Position numbers and translations under genes: made by a program
Notes under the pieces: generated by a model
What the model saw: only the letters and a program-made list of their open reading frames with translations
Databases searched by the model: none
What the model was told of the DNA's origin: nothing
Part shown: in pieces, positions 37,932 to 49,689 of the stretch
Position numbering within the stretch: the stretch's first letter is position 1
How the letters are laid out: each line of letters starts with the position of its first letter
DNA from: Escallonia rubra
Taxonomy: Eukaryota > Streptophyta > Magnoliopsida > Escalloniales > Escalloniaceae
Length of the DNA: 64,000 nt
Reading direction: 5' to 3'
Assembly: GCA_033065855.1 (NCBI GenBank)
Contig: JAVXUO010002003.1
Coordinates: forward strand, 248,001 to 312,000

Positions 37932-40900
37932 TGTAAGACCCTAAATAATCTTTAACCAATATTTTATTTTTGTGGGTTATCTTCGTAATTTCAGTAAGCT
38001 TTTAGAGTACTTTTGAATAAGAAATATATATTTAAGGGTCTTTTGACTTATTTACCAACTTTAGAGAAAATAAAAGAACCGGTCAGATTGTGTTTTATCG
38101 ATACATTGAGTTTAGTCTTTCAGAGAGATAGAAAAAGAGAACTTAGGACTTTGAGGATTTCACCCTTCTATCCATCCTTGGTAAGTAATTCTAAACCTAT
38201 TTTGATTAAAAGGAGAATTTGGATCAAAATATAGTTGTGATTCTAAAGATTTTAATATAAGTATGTTGATTCACTTATTTAGTTTCTTAATTTTTGGAGA
38301 CTTACGCAACTTTCCGAATCTTATTGCGTGAATTGAGGCACGAGATACATAGATTATTTTCTATTGGTGTTACTGTTTATGATAATTAGATTGTGTATAA
38401 AAATGTCAGACCGAATCTTCGTTACATTAATTATTTTTTTCTTTTTTCCGTATCACTGCACAGACCCTGTGAAACAGCCATTTTCTTTTTCTTTTTCGCC
38501 TACCTGGTAGCTGTTCGTCTTAATGGTCAGCTATCATCTTCAGCTTATTTTGGGCGTGTGGGGCATGGGTGCATGTGCCACGTGTCATTTTTCCAGTGAT
38601 GCTTTCTCTTGTGTTAAAGTTTTTGCCCAAATTTCGTAATTTCACAATTTCTTGATTATACGTACTGAGATTCAATCGATTCCACTTTCGTTGAATTGTC
38701 TCTTCGATCTTTTCGATTTAAGTCTATCGAGTATTTTCTGAAATAGTTAGGTCATTCTTTTCAAAGTCCAAAGTTTTGAAACTTTTTTTGGCTCCCACAT
38801 TTGAGATGCTTTGATTTCTATTAGACCTCTTTGAATTGGACTAATGCTTAGAATCTACATATGCTTAGGTTTACGTCATGCCATGATATGATATGACAAT
38901 TGCTACCAACCAATATGCAAACCTTGATCTTAGAATCTGTACGTGCTTAGGTTAACGTGTTTTATAGTGATATATTTTACGAGGTTGTATCAATTCAATT
39001 ATTCAAATATGTTCCTTTGAGTTTGACTTTGATTTGATCGTTGATCGGTTAATATCCCGAAATGAGATTATTTGTTGTTCTGAGATTATTTATCATCTTT
39101 GCACTTTTGGTTCAATATGTTTTTTTTTACTCAGCGATATATTATTGAATACCACCGCTGTACTCCGTGGGTGTATGCATGTGATCTTTGCTAGGCTTTA
39201 TGCTTCTTCCCCCCCCCCTCCCATCTTCCTATTTCAGGTAATTAAGCTGAGACAACAGTAGAGGAATTGGCTATATGCCTGAGCTTAGGGTTATTCTTTA
39301 ATTTGAGACTTTTCTTAGTGACTTTAGAATAAGAACGTTGTAATATTTTGATTAAGTAGTATGGGGAACCTCAATTCTTGGAAAGTAATTATTTGTTATC
39401 AGATTTCGCTGCAATGACTAGAGCTAGACACTGATGATGAATTGAGTAGTTTGGTTTCTGGATATGTATAGAGCTCTGATTATATTTTTTGAGGTTATAA
39501 TTTTGCAAAATATTTTGGAATCATATTTCTCGTAAGCAGGAAGATTTTGAAATTTTATCACAAGGTCCACCTCTGGGTTGGGGGTGTGACATATTTGGTA
39601 AAAGAGGTTAGGTTTTCTTAGACTTATATTGTCTATGATTTGAGATGAATTGTATGATGTTTGAGATGTAGCTAACAAAAGTCTAGCTTTTGCGTACATT
39701 TCTTCAAAGCTCTTATTATATAGTTGCGATCTTATAAGTTGTTCGCTATCTTAGGAACAATGCTACCACGTCCAGCTAGAGGTGGTCGTAAAGGGGGTTG
39801 CAGGGGTAACCCAGGAGCAACTAGCTAGTAATGATACCATCGAGGGCAACCCTGGAGCAAACACCCATCTAGCCCCGTTGACTAGAGATACCATCAAGGC
39901 ATTTAACTGCCTGAACTGTCTCACATTTGTTGGTGCGAATAAGCCAGATGATGCGGAGGCCTAGCTATGCAAACTAGAGAAGAGATTTAAGCTCTCAATA
40001 TTACCAGTTGTTAGAAAGTGGATCTGGCGATATACCAGTTAGAAAATGAGGCTGACAATGGTGGAAAATAGTAAAGAGAACTATGACTACTGAGAAGGAA
40101 CATGCTTTGACTTGAGGGCACGTTTCCAGGGGATATTTCTGACAAATAATTCCTTAATAATGTGAAATATAATATGGTAGAAGAGTTTCTAATGTTGGAA
40201 AAAGAAGAGGATGAACTGCTAAGGACTTTGAGGCTAAATTTGCCAAATTGTTGAGCACACATGACAGATCCTGAGGCGAGGTGTGCAACATGTTTCAAGA
40301 ATGGACTAAGCCACGACATCAGAAAGTTCTTAACTACTATGACTCTAGAAATGTATGGCAAGTCTTGGGCAGGGCTCATAGGATGGAGAAGATGTCGAGG
40401 TTAGACGTAAGTACTATGAGGAGGGAAGTTGAGGAAGAGAAGAGAGTATCTCAAAGGGAAACGATGTGGCTCGGCGGCCCAAAAGCAAGAATAACAACTT
40501 TGTTATTAAGGAACCAATTCCGAATACCTAAGAGCCCATCGAAGCTTCCAAAACTTGTTGGTGGAACCACATAGCTATATGTTCTTGGGAGAATGGTGTG
40601 TGCTTTAGCCGCCAGCAGTAAGGACACATGATTCGTGATTGCCTTCAGCCATTTAAGCCATAATTTACTTAGGGTAAAGGGACGTTGAACCAGTTGCCAG
40701 AAATTAAATCGGCCACAACTATTCGGGCTCAAGCTTATGCCTTGACACAAAAGGATGCCACTGCATATCCATTACATAGGTTTAGTTAGAGGCTTAGAGC
40801 TTATTCTTTTCTTAATGCTTCTTCGACTATTTCGTATGTCTTTACATGTTTGATTGTCAGCTTGGTGGTGAGTTAGAGCCCTTAGGCAGTAGAAGCTCTA

Positions 40901-42669
40901 GGTGTCGATAGAGATTATCCATACCTATTTGATGACAAAGGTGCATAAATTTCGAGTACGGAATTTATATAAAGAGGGGAGAACGTAAGACCCCAAATAT
41001 TCTACAACCAATTATTTTACTTTTTGGGGTTATCTTCGTAGCTTCAGAAACACTTTAGGGTACTTTTGAATAAGTAATATTACTTTTGGATATGTATTTT
41101 ACTTTTGAATAAGTAATATATCACTAAAGGTCCTTCGAGTTATTTACCATGTTTAGAGAAATAAAAGGACTTATCAGTTTGTATTTTATCGGTAAATTGA
41201 GTTTGCTCTTCCATAGAGATAGAAGAAAGAGAAACCTAGGGCTTTGAGTATTTCACCCTTCTACCCATAATTGGTAAGTAATTCTAAATCCACTTTGATT
41301 AAAAGGAGGATTTGGATCAAAATAGAATTGTGATTTTGAAGATTTTAATGTAAGTATGTTGATTCAATTATTTAGGTTCTGAATTTTTGGAGGCTTACAC
41401 AACTTTACGAATCTTATTGCATGAGTTAAGGAAAGTATATACTCATTATGCCCCTTCTTGTGATGATTTTCTATATCGTGTTTATGATAATTAGATCGCG
41501 AATAAAAATTGCTCTGCATTTTTGGCAGTATTAAATCTTCATCATGGTAATTGTGTTCTTTTTTTTCCATGTCATTGTGCGGTTCACTGTGAAACAACCT
41601 TTTTTTATTCTCTTTCTTCTATCTGACAGTCGTTCTTCTTAACGATCAGCCATCATCTTCAGCCCATTTTGGGCATGTGGGGCATGGGTGCATGTGCCAC
41701 GTGTCAATTTTTTTTGGTGGTGCACTGTATTTTTTAATGTTTTTGCACAACTCTCGTTATTTCATAATTTCTTGATCACACGAACTCAGACTCAATGGTT
41801 CCACTTTCGTTGAATTGTCACTTCGTTATTTTCAATTCAAGTCTAAGATCGAATATTCTTTAAAATGGTTAACTTATTCTTTTTGAAATCCAAAGTTTTG
41901 ATACTTTTTGGCTCCCATGCATTTGAGATACTTCGATTTCTATTAAACCCCCTTTGAATTGAACTAAAATCTACACATGCTTAGGTTGAGGTGATGTCAT
42001 GACATGACATGGTAATTGCTACCGGTATGCAAATTTTGAGCTTAAAACCTTCGCGTGCTTATGTTAGTATGCTTTACAGTCACATATTACATCATTGTAT
42101 TGTATTTCAATTTTAGTTTAATTATTCAAATATGTTCTTTTGACTTTGATTTTATCTTTGATGGGCTAATATCCAGAAATAAGATTATTTGTTGTACTAA
42201 GATTATTTATCATCTTAACACTTTCGGTTCAATATGTTTCCTTTGACTCAACTATATATTATTGAATACATGTGTTGTACTCCGTGTATTGTGCGTGTGA
42301 TTTTTGCCGAGCTTTGTGCTCACTCCTTTTCTCCTCCCATTTCAGGCAATTAAGCTGAGACAACAGTAGAAGACTTGGCTATATGCATGAGCTTGGAGTT
42401 ACTCTTTAATTTAAGACTTTTCTTAATATCTAATTAAGTAGCTTTTGGGGAACCCCAATAATTGGGAAGTAATTATTTGTTATCAGATTTTCGCTGCAAA
42501 TGCTAGACACTGATGATGAATGTGATTACTTGTTAGTTTTAGGATATGTTTAGAGTTCTGATTATCTCTTTTTGAGGTTATACTTGTGTAAAATATTGTG
42601 GGATCATATTTCTCGTAAGCAGGAATACAATTCTATGTGAAGCTTCGCCTCCGAGTTGAGGGCGTGACA
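37932..42669 (+). mobile_element. LTR retrotransposon with long LTRs and degenerate gag (Del/Tekay-like)
   Basis: LTRs at 37932-39591 and 40984-42669 start TGTAAGACCC (first base mutated in the right copy) and end GTGTGACA / GCGTGACA. They share the same order of blocks: an 'agagagatagaa' leader, 'ggtaagtaattctaaa', the 'gtgccacgtgtca' box, and the terminal 'ctcygagttg' region. Flanking bases atagt and atggt are a likely 5-bp target duplication. After the left LTR, 'ttggtaaaagaggttagg' is a mutated initiator-methionine tRNA primer site. Before the right LTR, 'aaagaggggagaac' is the polypurine tract. The internal part is only 1.39 kb and lacks pol. The many indels between the LTRs indicate an old insertion. 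Confidence 0.82.
39592..40983 (+). pseudogene. Degenerate gag remnant of the 37.9-42.7 kb LTR element
   Basis: Reading the plus strand through several frameshifts and stops gives recognisable pieces of a Ty3/gypsy gag. These are an Arg/Gly-rich start (MLPRPARGGRKGG near 39762), a core-like FNCLNCLTFVGANKPDDAEA near 39901, and a zinc knuckle remnant (CF..GHMIRDC) near 40603-40640. No protease, reverse transcriptase or integrase was found. The longest frames are under 125 codons and are not functional. Confidence 0.65.
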
Positions 42670-42714
42670 ATGGTTGTGCTTGGTGATTGGTAGTGGAGTC
42701 ATGGTGGGTGGTTG

Positions 42715-45700
42715 TGTAACACCCCAAAAATTCGGAGCGTTAGAAACTCGCTCGATCACTTACACTAAGATTATAATACCTCAAAACTTAATCATATAGT
42801 ACCACAAACAATCAGAGCAACTAAACCATCAATCGAATCATACTCCTAATAGGCTGCCATAAATGAAAAATCAAAACTAAGTCCAATTTTTTTTAAATAA
42901 TAATGTTAACCCACGCAGGGGTTCTAATGATCAATACTAACTAAACTTAATTTTTATCGCTCGACTCTAATCCATACTCAGGTAACCTAGTGCTGGTTAT
43001 CACATGTGGAAAAGAAGTCGAAGGAGAGTGAACTTTTGAGAGCCCAGTAAGGTCGATCAAAGATTTAAACAAAACGAGCGATTCAAACGATTTTACATTC
43101 AAGTCAATCAACATCTTTTCAAAGGATTTGTAGATGAAAACACATCTATTTCGATATAAACATAAGGTAGCAACTCATTCTCTCAATTAATAATCAATCA
43201 AAACACTTCAGTTATAGTAAAACATGAATAGACAACATTGAACATGAGCAATACACTATAGCAAAACCACCCCGGCAGAGCTCGATACACTTTACATATG
43301 CATATGTACACTGACTAGTCTATTATGGACTAGTTCAACCCATCTGACAGACCATCCTTATAACGCTAACAATACACACCATCCTTATAACTCCCAGGTT
43401 TACTGACTCATGTCAATATTCAAGGAATTAAACACGATTCAAAATGTTTTATAATGATTGAATTTAAATAAGATAGATGAGAATAAAGAATTACAAACGA
43501 TCGCTATAAAGCTCAAATAAGGGTTTTACGGGCACTTGAGGAAAAAAAAAATTACGACAATAAAATACCATAATTCAATAAAATCCGATAGCAACTTAGA
43601 ATAAGATATATGATATCAATATGATGAAATAGGGTTTCGGATAGAAGTCCTTACCTCGATCCAAGCTAAGTGATGCTAAACACTCTCGATCAAAATTCTC
43701 TGAATCAACTTAGATTGAGAATCCATTTGTTAAAACACAATCTATGCTACTATACTATATACCTAATATCAACTACCTAAAATGTACTCACTCCTAACCC
43801 AGAACGACGCAACCCAAAGCGTCCTTCACCCGGCCAACCTAATCGAGAACCTCGCACACTCTTTAATGCGTAACAATACTCCAAATTCATAATAAATTAT
43901 AAAAAAACACATTTATAGCTTTAAACATTATAAAAAGTCAAAAAATGATTTTTTAAAATTTTTGAATATTTTTTGAACTAAAATAATTTCTTTAAATGCC
44001 AGAAAAGCCCATAAATAGCCATAATTATTTCTAGTTGAAAATAAATTTCTATAATTTTTGTAATAACTTTAAAAAATATATTAAAATTATATAAATTAAA
44101 ATCAGAATTTAAAAGGTATTAAAACTATTTTAAAATTATTCATTTTGCTAAATTTAAACTGGGACTTCATTATACTGTAAAATTTCACACCCTAATGTCA
44201 CTATACACTATTCAGTGCGCGCTGTACCTAACGTTAACCCGTGGTATACCTGTACTTCCACAAGGTACCACCAAAAACTGCCCGTGCCCAGCAAACCCAC
44301 TTCTTTTGTTCTCTGCACTCAAGACCCCTCGTTTTATGCACCAACAGACCCCCCCCCCCCACCAACACCCATATATACACACAAAAACATACTTCAACAC
44401 ACATTACACACACACACACACTCACACAACACTTATACACACATATACACACACCCACCATTACCCACCTGAGCACACAACCCACCCCATATCTTATTCT
44501 TTTTCTCTTCCCTCTGCTACCCATCCTTAATACACTCAATGCACCCACGGAATAAACCCTCATATTACAAGCATGAGACACACACACACAAACACACAAT
44601 AGACTTACTCACGCACTCACTGCACAACACCTTGAACACCCTCACCTCTTGACTAAAACTTCCCACAAACCCATCAAAGTTATTACCTCATGGCAGTAGC
44701 TTCTTTTTCTTGCTCAACACATGCATTCATACACTCACGGACACACAGTTTCACACTCATGCACCACAGTTGTCTCTTCCATTTTCTTTACACAAACATC
44801 ACACATATACATACAACATCTCCACAAACTCACACACATACAAGCACACTTCAACTACACACCCAAACCCATTACACACACACACACACACATCATTCTC
44901 ACGACAGTCATCCCCACTTCACTACACACACACACACATAATTATTTTACACACACCTTCACTTCCAAAATACACAACCCCCTTGCACTTCTGACACCCA
45001 CACAGTTCACGGCAGCCACCTTTTGCTCTCTCATAACATCTACAAACACACACTAACTCTCTTCCTCTTCCACTCGCATCCCACCACGATCGCTGCCATT
45101 AAAGCCCTTGCGTGATCATGAGATCATCTCTTTTTCGGCAGCCACAACAATCAACAGAAAACCCCTCGGTAGCCATGGCTGCTTTACAACCTTATTCCTT
45201 TTTCTCTCAAACCCACACGGTACACGGTCACAGCCACCATGGTTGTGACCTGCTATATTCACGAACTCACACCCAACACACACTAAGACACATTTACCCA
45301 GCAAATTCCCAGCCCTTTTTACTCTCCTTGAGACAATGAATAAACTAGGAGAAAAGAGTTAGAAACTTACCACAAATCTCGCCGGAAAAATTGAGTTTCT
45401 TCCCTTTTTACCTTCTCTGTATCTCTCTCTCTTTCTATCTCTTTTCTTCTTCGTTGCCTTCTCTTCTGTAACCGAGAGTAGAGTTCTTCTTCTCTACTAT
45501 AACCGAAATACACTTAAGGAAAGATTAAATTTCTCACAAATCTCCTCCTTGATTCCCTCTCTTTCCAAATAAAAGGGTTAACTAAATCAGATTTCAAGTT
45601 TATTTTATTTATTTACTAATCATGCTTCACTAAGTATCGCTAAAAGTTGCCGATAGAATCTAGTCACGCTAATTGTCACTAAAGACCTAAATCAGTAGTT

Positions 45701-45860
45701 CTTATACCTACTATCGTTAAATCAACTTATAGTTCCCAAAAATTATCGCTAAATATCACAAAATTAATACTCACCAATTCATCGCTAAAGGTCCAATAAA
45801 AAAAATTAGCTAGGATTTTTTTTAAATCATAAAACTAGCCTTAGGTTTTGAGGTGTTACA
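42715..45860 (-). mobile_element. Solo LTR of 3.1 kb, probably minus orientation
   Basis: Bounded by perfect 9-bp inverted tips, TGTAACACC at 42715 and GGTGTTACA at 45852-45860. The flanks ggttg and agttg are a probable target duplication. There is no internal coding region and no second LTR. Read on the minus strand it has the LTR layout seen in the neighbouring elements: a TGTAACACC start, then a purine-rich GAGAGA/GAAGAAG leader (plus-strand 45410-45500), and later a CA/GT-rich stretch (plus-strand 44340-45060). Likely left by recombination between the LTRs of a full element. Confidence 0.72.
44340..45060. repeat. CA-rich low-complexity tract in the solo LTR
   Basis: Dense runs of (CA)n and cacac-type repeats, with a C10 run near 44350. 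The overlapping Thr/His-rich open frames on this stretch are compositional and were not called as genes. Confidence 0.8.
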
Positions 45861-46127
45861 AGTTGGTGGTGGCGCTGTGCGGTTGGGTGGTTCTGGTCTT
45901 TAATTTATAAGGGGGAGCAGGGACGTACTGGCCGGTGGCAACGGTGCTCAGCGATGTGCAATAAGAAAGAGGAAAGAAGAAGAAGAAGAAGAAAAGGAGG
46001 GAGAAAAAGAAAAAGGGAAAAGAGAGTGATGGAATTGCCCTTGGATTAGGCCACTTAACAGAGACTGACAGAAGCTAACTAATGACTTAATTGGACTAAT
46101 TGCCGAGTCCAATTGCAAGACACCAAA

Positions 46128-46227
46128 TGATACATTATCGATCTATTATCTTATACTTTAATTTGGGTGATTTTTGCAGTGTTAATAACCTTTGGGATAA
46201 TTTGAATAAGTGATGTATATTTTAGGG

Positions 46228-46320
<93 letters not shown>

Positions 46321-49300
46321 GTTTAGATAAATAAGGACAAGTCATCGATAAATGGAGTTTTGTCTTAGAGAGAGATAGAAGAAAGAGAAACCTAGAGCTT
46401 TGAGGATATCAATTGCATACTTTAATTGAAAAGTAATCCTAAATTCAGATTGATTACAAGGACGGTTTGAATCAATAGTTTGTTCATATACATGTACGGC
46501 GAGTTGATTTGGATACTTATGTTTGAACTTATTGAAGGCTTGCACGACTTTGTAAAGATTGCTACGTAACTTTAGGTAAGGGTTTCATGTACATCCACCT
46601 AAATGGCATCATGCCATTAATTAAAATTTTTCTCTGATTTTGAATAAATAATAAGAACATGTCTTTCATCAAATTGTCGATATTTGACTATCATACTTGC
46701 AAGGACACCTTTAAAAGCTGCACACGAAATGTGCATGCAACCTATCACGGGTGTCCCCAATTCTCAATTTTCGTCCTTTTTGTCTCCTGAATCCCTGCAA
46801 CTTTTTTAAACACAACAACCTCATACAAATCCTATTTTCATTGATTCAACTTACTAGGTTCCTATCTTTCTTCTCTTTGTTTTAAACCGAATATCAGTAT
46901 ACGACTTTGAAGTCGTTCGAAATATTTATCTTATTCCATCTAATTGCTTCTAAGTTTTGATACTTTGTTATTGATGACTCTTATGCCTTTGAAATACTTT
47001 GATGTCCATTGGACCCCTTTGACTTGAACTAATATTTAGAATATTTACTTGCTTAGGTTTATGTGATGCCATAAATTATTATGGCAATTGCTATCAATAA
47101 GAAAACTTTGAACTTAGAACATTCGCGTGCCTACGTTAACATGCTTTACACTCACGTATTACGTGGTTGTATCGTATTCAATTACTTATTCAATTGTTCG
47201 AACATGTTCCTTTGAATTTACTTAGATCTTTATTGGGTAAATATCCCCGAATGATGATATTTGTCAGGCTAAGATTATCTATCATCTTTTCATCTTCAAC
47301 TTCGATTTTATATTTTCTGTTTTTGACCCAGCTAGATGTTCTTGAATACCTATGTTGTACACTGTGTGTGTGGGTGCTTTATCTTTGCTAGGGTTCATGC
47401 TCATTGCACCCCTTCTCCCCCCATTTTAGGTAATTAAGCTGAAATGGTTTAGAAATAGGTTATAGCTGTGGAAGAGCTTGGAGTTCTTGCTTTGCTTTAA
47501 GGTTTTTATTTTGGCTTTTGAGAAAAAAAAGTTTTGTAATTGTTTATGAAGCTTAGTTGTATTTAGATTATATTTTAAAGCTCTGTATACCACTTTGAGG
47601 TTAAGTTTTTTTTTTTTTTTTTTATTTATTTGTATTACATTTCTCGTAATACCAAAAATTAGTACGTGAAGGTCCACCTCTGGGTTGGGGGTGTGACATA
47701 TCCATATGGAAATTTTGGGAGCATACAAGGATACAATTGGAATGGGAATTCTTGGCTTAGGGATATAATCAGGATGTGAGGTCGTGAGTGGATAGTTTTA
47801 CTAGTGTTCAAGAGTTAAAGTGGGGCAACAAAATTGTAATGGTTTTCTCATAATTGGTGTGATAAGTTTGATCAATAGAATCGTCAAGTTCGAGGATGAA
47901 ATTTCTATAAAAAGGGAGGATGTAAGACCCCACTAATTCGTTATTAATTTTTATGCTTTGTGTTGTTCTTGTAATTTTAGTAACCCTTGGGGTACTTTAG
48001 AGTTGGTGATATATCTTTAGATGTCGTTTGAGTTATTTCCTAAGTTTAGAGAAATAAAGACTAACTCGTTTGTGTTTTATCGAGAAAAGAAGTCTGGTCT
48101 TAATGAGAGGTAGAAGAAAGAGAAACATATGGCTTTGAGAATTTCAACTTCCTACTATTTGGTATGTAGTCCTTAACCCATTTTTGATGACGAGGAAGAT
48201 TTGAATCAATATAGAACCCTTTTTATAAAGCTCATATGTACGTGGGTTACTTTGATTATTAAGGTTTTCAACTTATTGGAGGCTTGCACAACTTTGCGAA
48301 GATTGTTTGGTAACTTGAAGTAAGGGTTTTATTAGATATCCTCCTCACTGGCATCATGCCTTTAATCAATCATGTTTCTCTGATTTTGGAGGAATGATAA
48401 AAAAATTTCCTTCTTCAAAATTGTCAATCTTTGACTATCATACTTGCAAGGACACCTTAAAAAACTGCACAGGTGATCGGTGTTGTTTTTCATTCTCATT
48501 CTCAGTCCTTCTTTTTTCTCACAAATCCTTGCAACTTCTATTAAACACCAAAGCCTCATACGGATACTGGTTTCGATGATTCAACTTACACTAGATTAGT
48601 GTTTTTATTCTCTTTTTTTTTTAACCCACTATTCAGTATACTTTGTAGTCATTTGAAATATTTATCATATTCCATGTGAATTGCTTCTAAAGTTTTGATA
48701 TTTTGTGGTTGATGGCTCTTATGTCTTTGAGATACTTTGATATCCATGACCCCATTGAATTGAACTAATATTTAGAAACTTCACATGCTTACGTTAATAT
48801 TATGCCACGATATGATATGACAATTACTACCGGTTTGAACTTAGAACATTTGTGTGCTTCGGTTAACGTATTTTACACTCACGTATTACATGATTGTAGT
48901 ATATTTGATTATTATTTCACTGCTCGAATATGTTCCTTTGAATTTGATTTCATCTTTAATGGATCAGTATCCCTAAAAGAAAATATTTTTTGTGCTAAGA
49001 TTATTTATTGTCTTTGCACCTTTAATTTTGATTGAATTCAGTTTTTGACTCAGCTTTATGCTCCTGAGTACCTACTTTGTACTTTGTGGGGGTGTGTGTT
49101 TTATCTTTACTAAGCTCCGTGCTCATTGTCCCCCTTCTGCACTTGCCTTCTTGCCTTGCTTCAGAAAGGATCTTTCATCTATTCCAATGCAACAACCTAG
49201 GTAATTAAGCTAAGAAAAGGATTATGGAAGAGTTCAGAATTCTTATTTTGCTTTAAGGCTTTTATTTGGCCTTGGAGAATAAGAACAATTATACTTAGTT

Positions 49301-49456
49301 TATTAATTTTAGTTGGATTGTGATTATGTCTTACAGCTTTGAGTACCCCTTTAAGGTTATGCTTTTTTTGTGAATTCACTGGTATTTCATTTCTTGGAAG
49401 CAGAAATATTTTAAAATTAGTATCTGAAGGTCCGCCTCCGAGTTAGGCGCATGACA
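46128..49456 (+). mobile_element. LTR retrotransposon of the same long-LTR family, almost no interior
   Basis: LTRs at about 46128-47698 and 47921-49456 enclose only 222 bp. The right LTR begins TGTAAGACCC directly after a polypurine tract (aaaaagggagga). The ends 'ctctgggttgggggtgtgaca' (in two pieces: ctctgggttggggg, tgtgaca) and its decayed partner at 49440-49456 match the element at 37932-42669. Flanks ccaaa and ccaat are a likely 5-bp target duplication. The left LTR carries an expanded (TA)n(TG)n microsatellite and a decayed first 50 bp. The interior keeps only the last stretch before the polypurine tract. Confidence 0.72.
46233..46318. repeat. Compound (TA)n(TG)n microsatellite
   Basis: About 28 TA repeats followed by about 14 TG repeats, within the left LTR of the 46.1-49.5 kb element. 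The sister LTR lacks it, so it arose after insertion. Confidence 0.9.
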
Positions 49457-49689
49457 CCAATGGTCACTTTTATACAAATTCAAGGTCAGTGACCAAAATA
49501 AAATTTGCGTTATAGTTCAGTGGTCAACTTCATATTTATTTCTTTGATAAATGCATTTGAATCTAATTGTTGGTAAATGATATTTAAAATATAAGACCAC
49601 TAATTTGGTACTGACTTTAATCTACTTTTTCGTTGCATTACGGAAATGCATATCAAAAGGAGACTTGTGCTGATTGTCCATTAATCCAA

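Larger units (their letters stand above)
36842..49542. mobile_element. Mutator-like element (MULE), non-autonomous, filled with nested retroelements
   Basis: The left end (36842 onward) and the right end (to 49542) are related inverted repeats. For example, 'gaagtataacgtaacttttattttgg' on the left (in two parts: gaagtataacgtaac, ttttattttgg) faces its complement in 'ccaaaataaaatttgcg' and 'ttatagttcag' on the right. A perfect 9-bp target duplication, tttgataaa, flanks it (36833-36841 and 49543-49551), as expected for Mutator-like transposition. After removing the nested insertions (37932-42669, 42715-45860, 46128-49456) the element is about 1.5 kb. What remains is a CA/CCA-rich stretch, a GT-rich minisatellite and a GA-rich tract, with no transposase. 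Confidence 0.8.

Noticed and set aside
44195-45339. Thr/His/Pro-rich frames of 80-120 codons
   Set aside because: Composition of the CA-rich tract in a solo LTR; overlapping frames on both strands.
37932-49456. CRISPR-like or prokaryotic repeat systems
   Set aside because: Repeats here are LTRs, minisatellites and microsatellites of a plant nuclear genome; no spacer-repeat regularity or cas-like ORF anywhere in the window.
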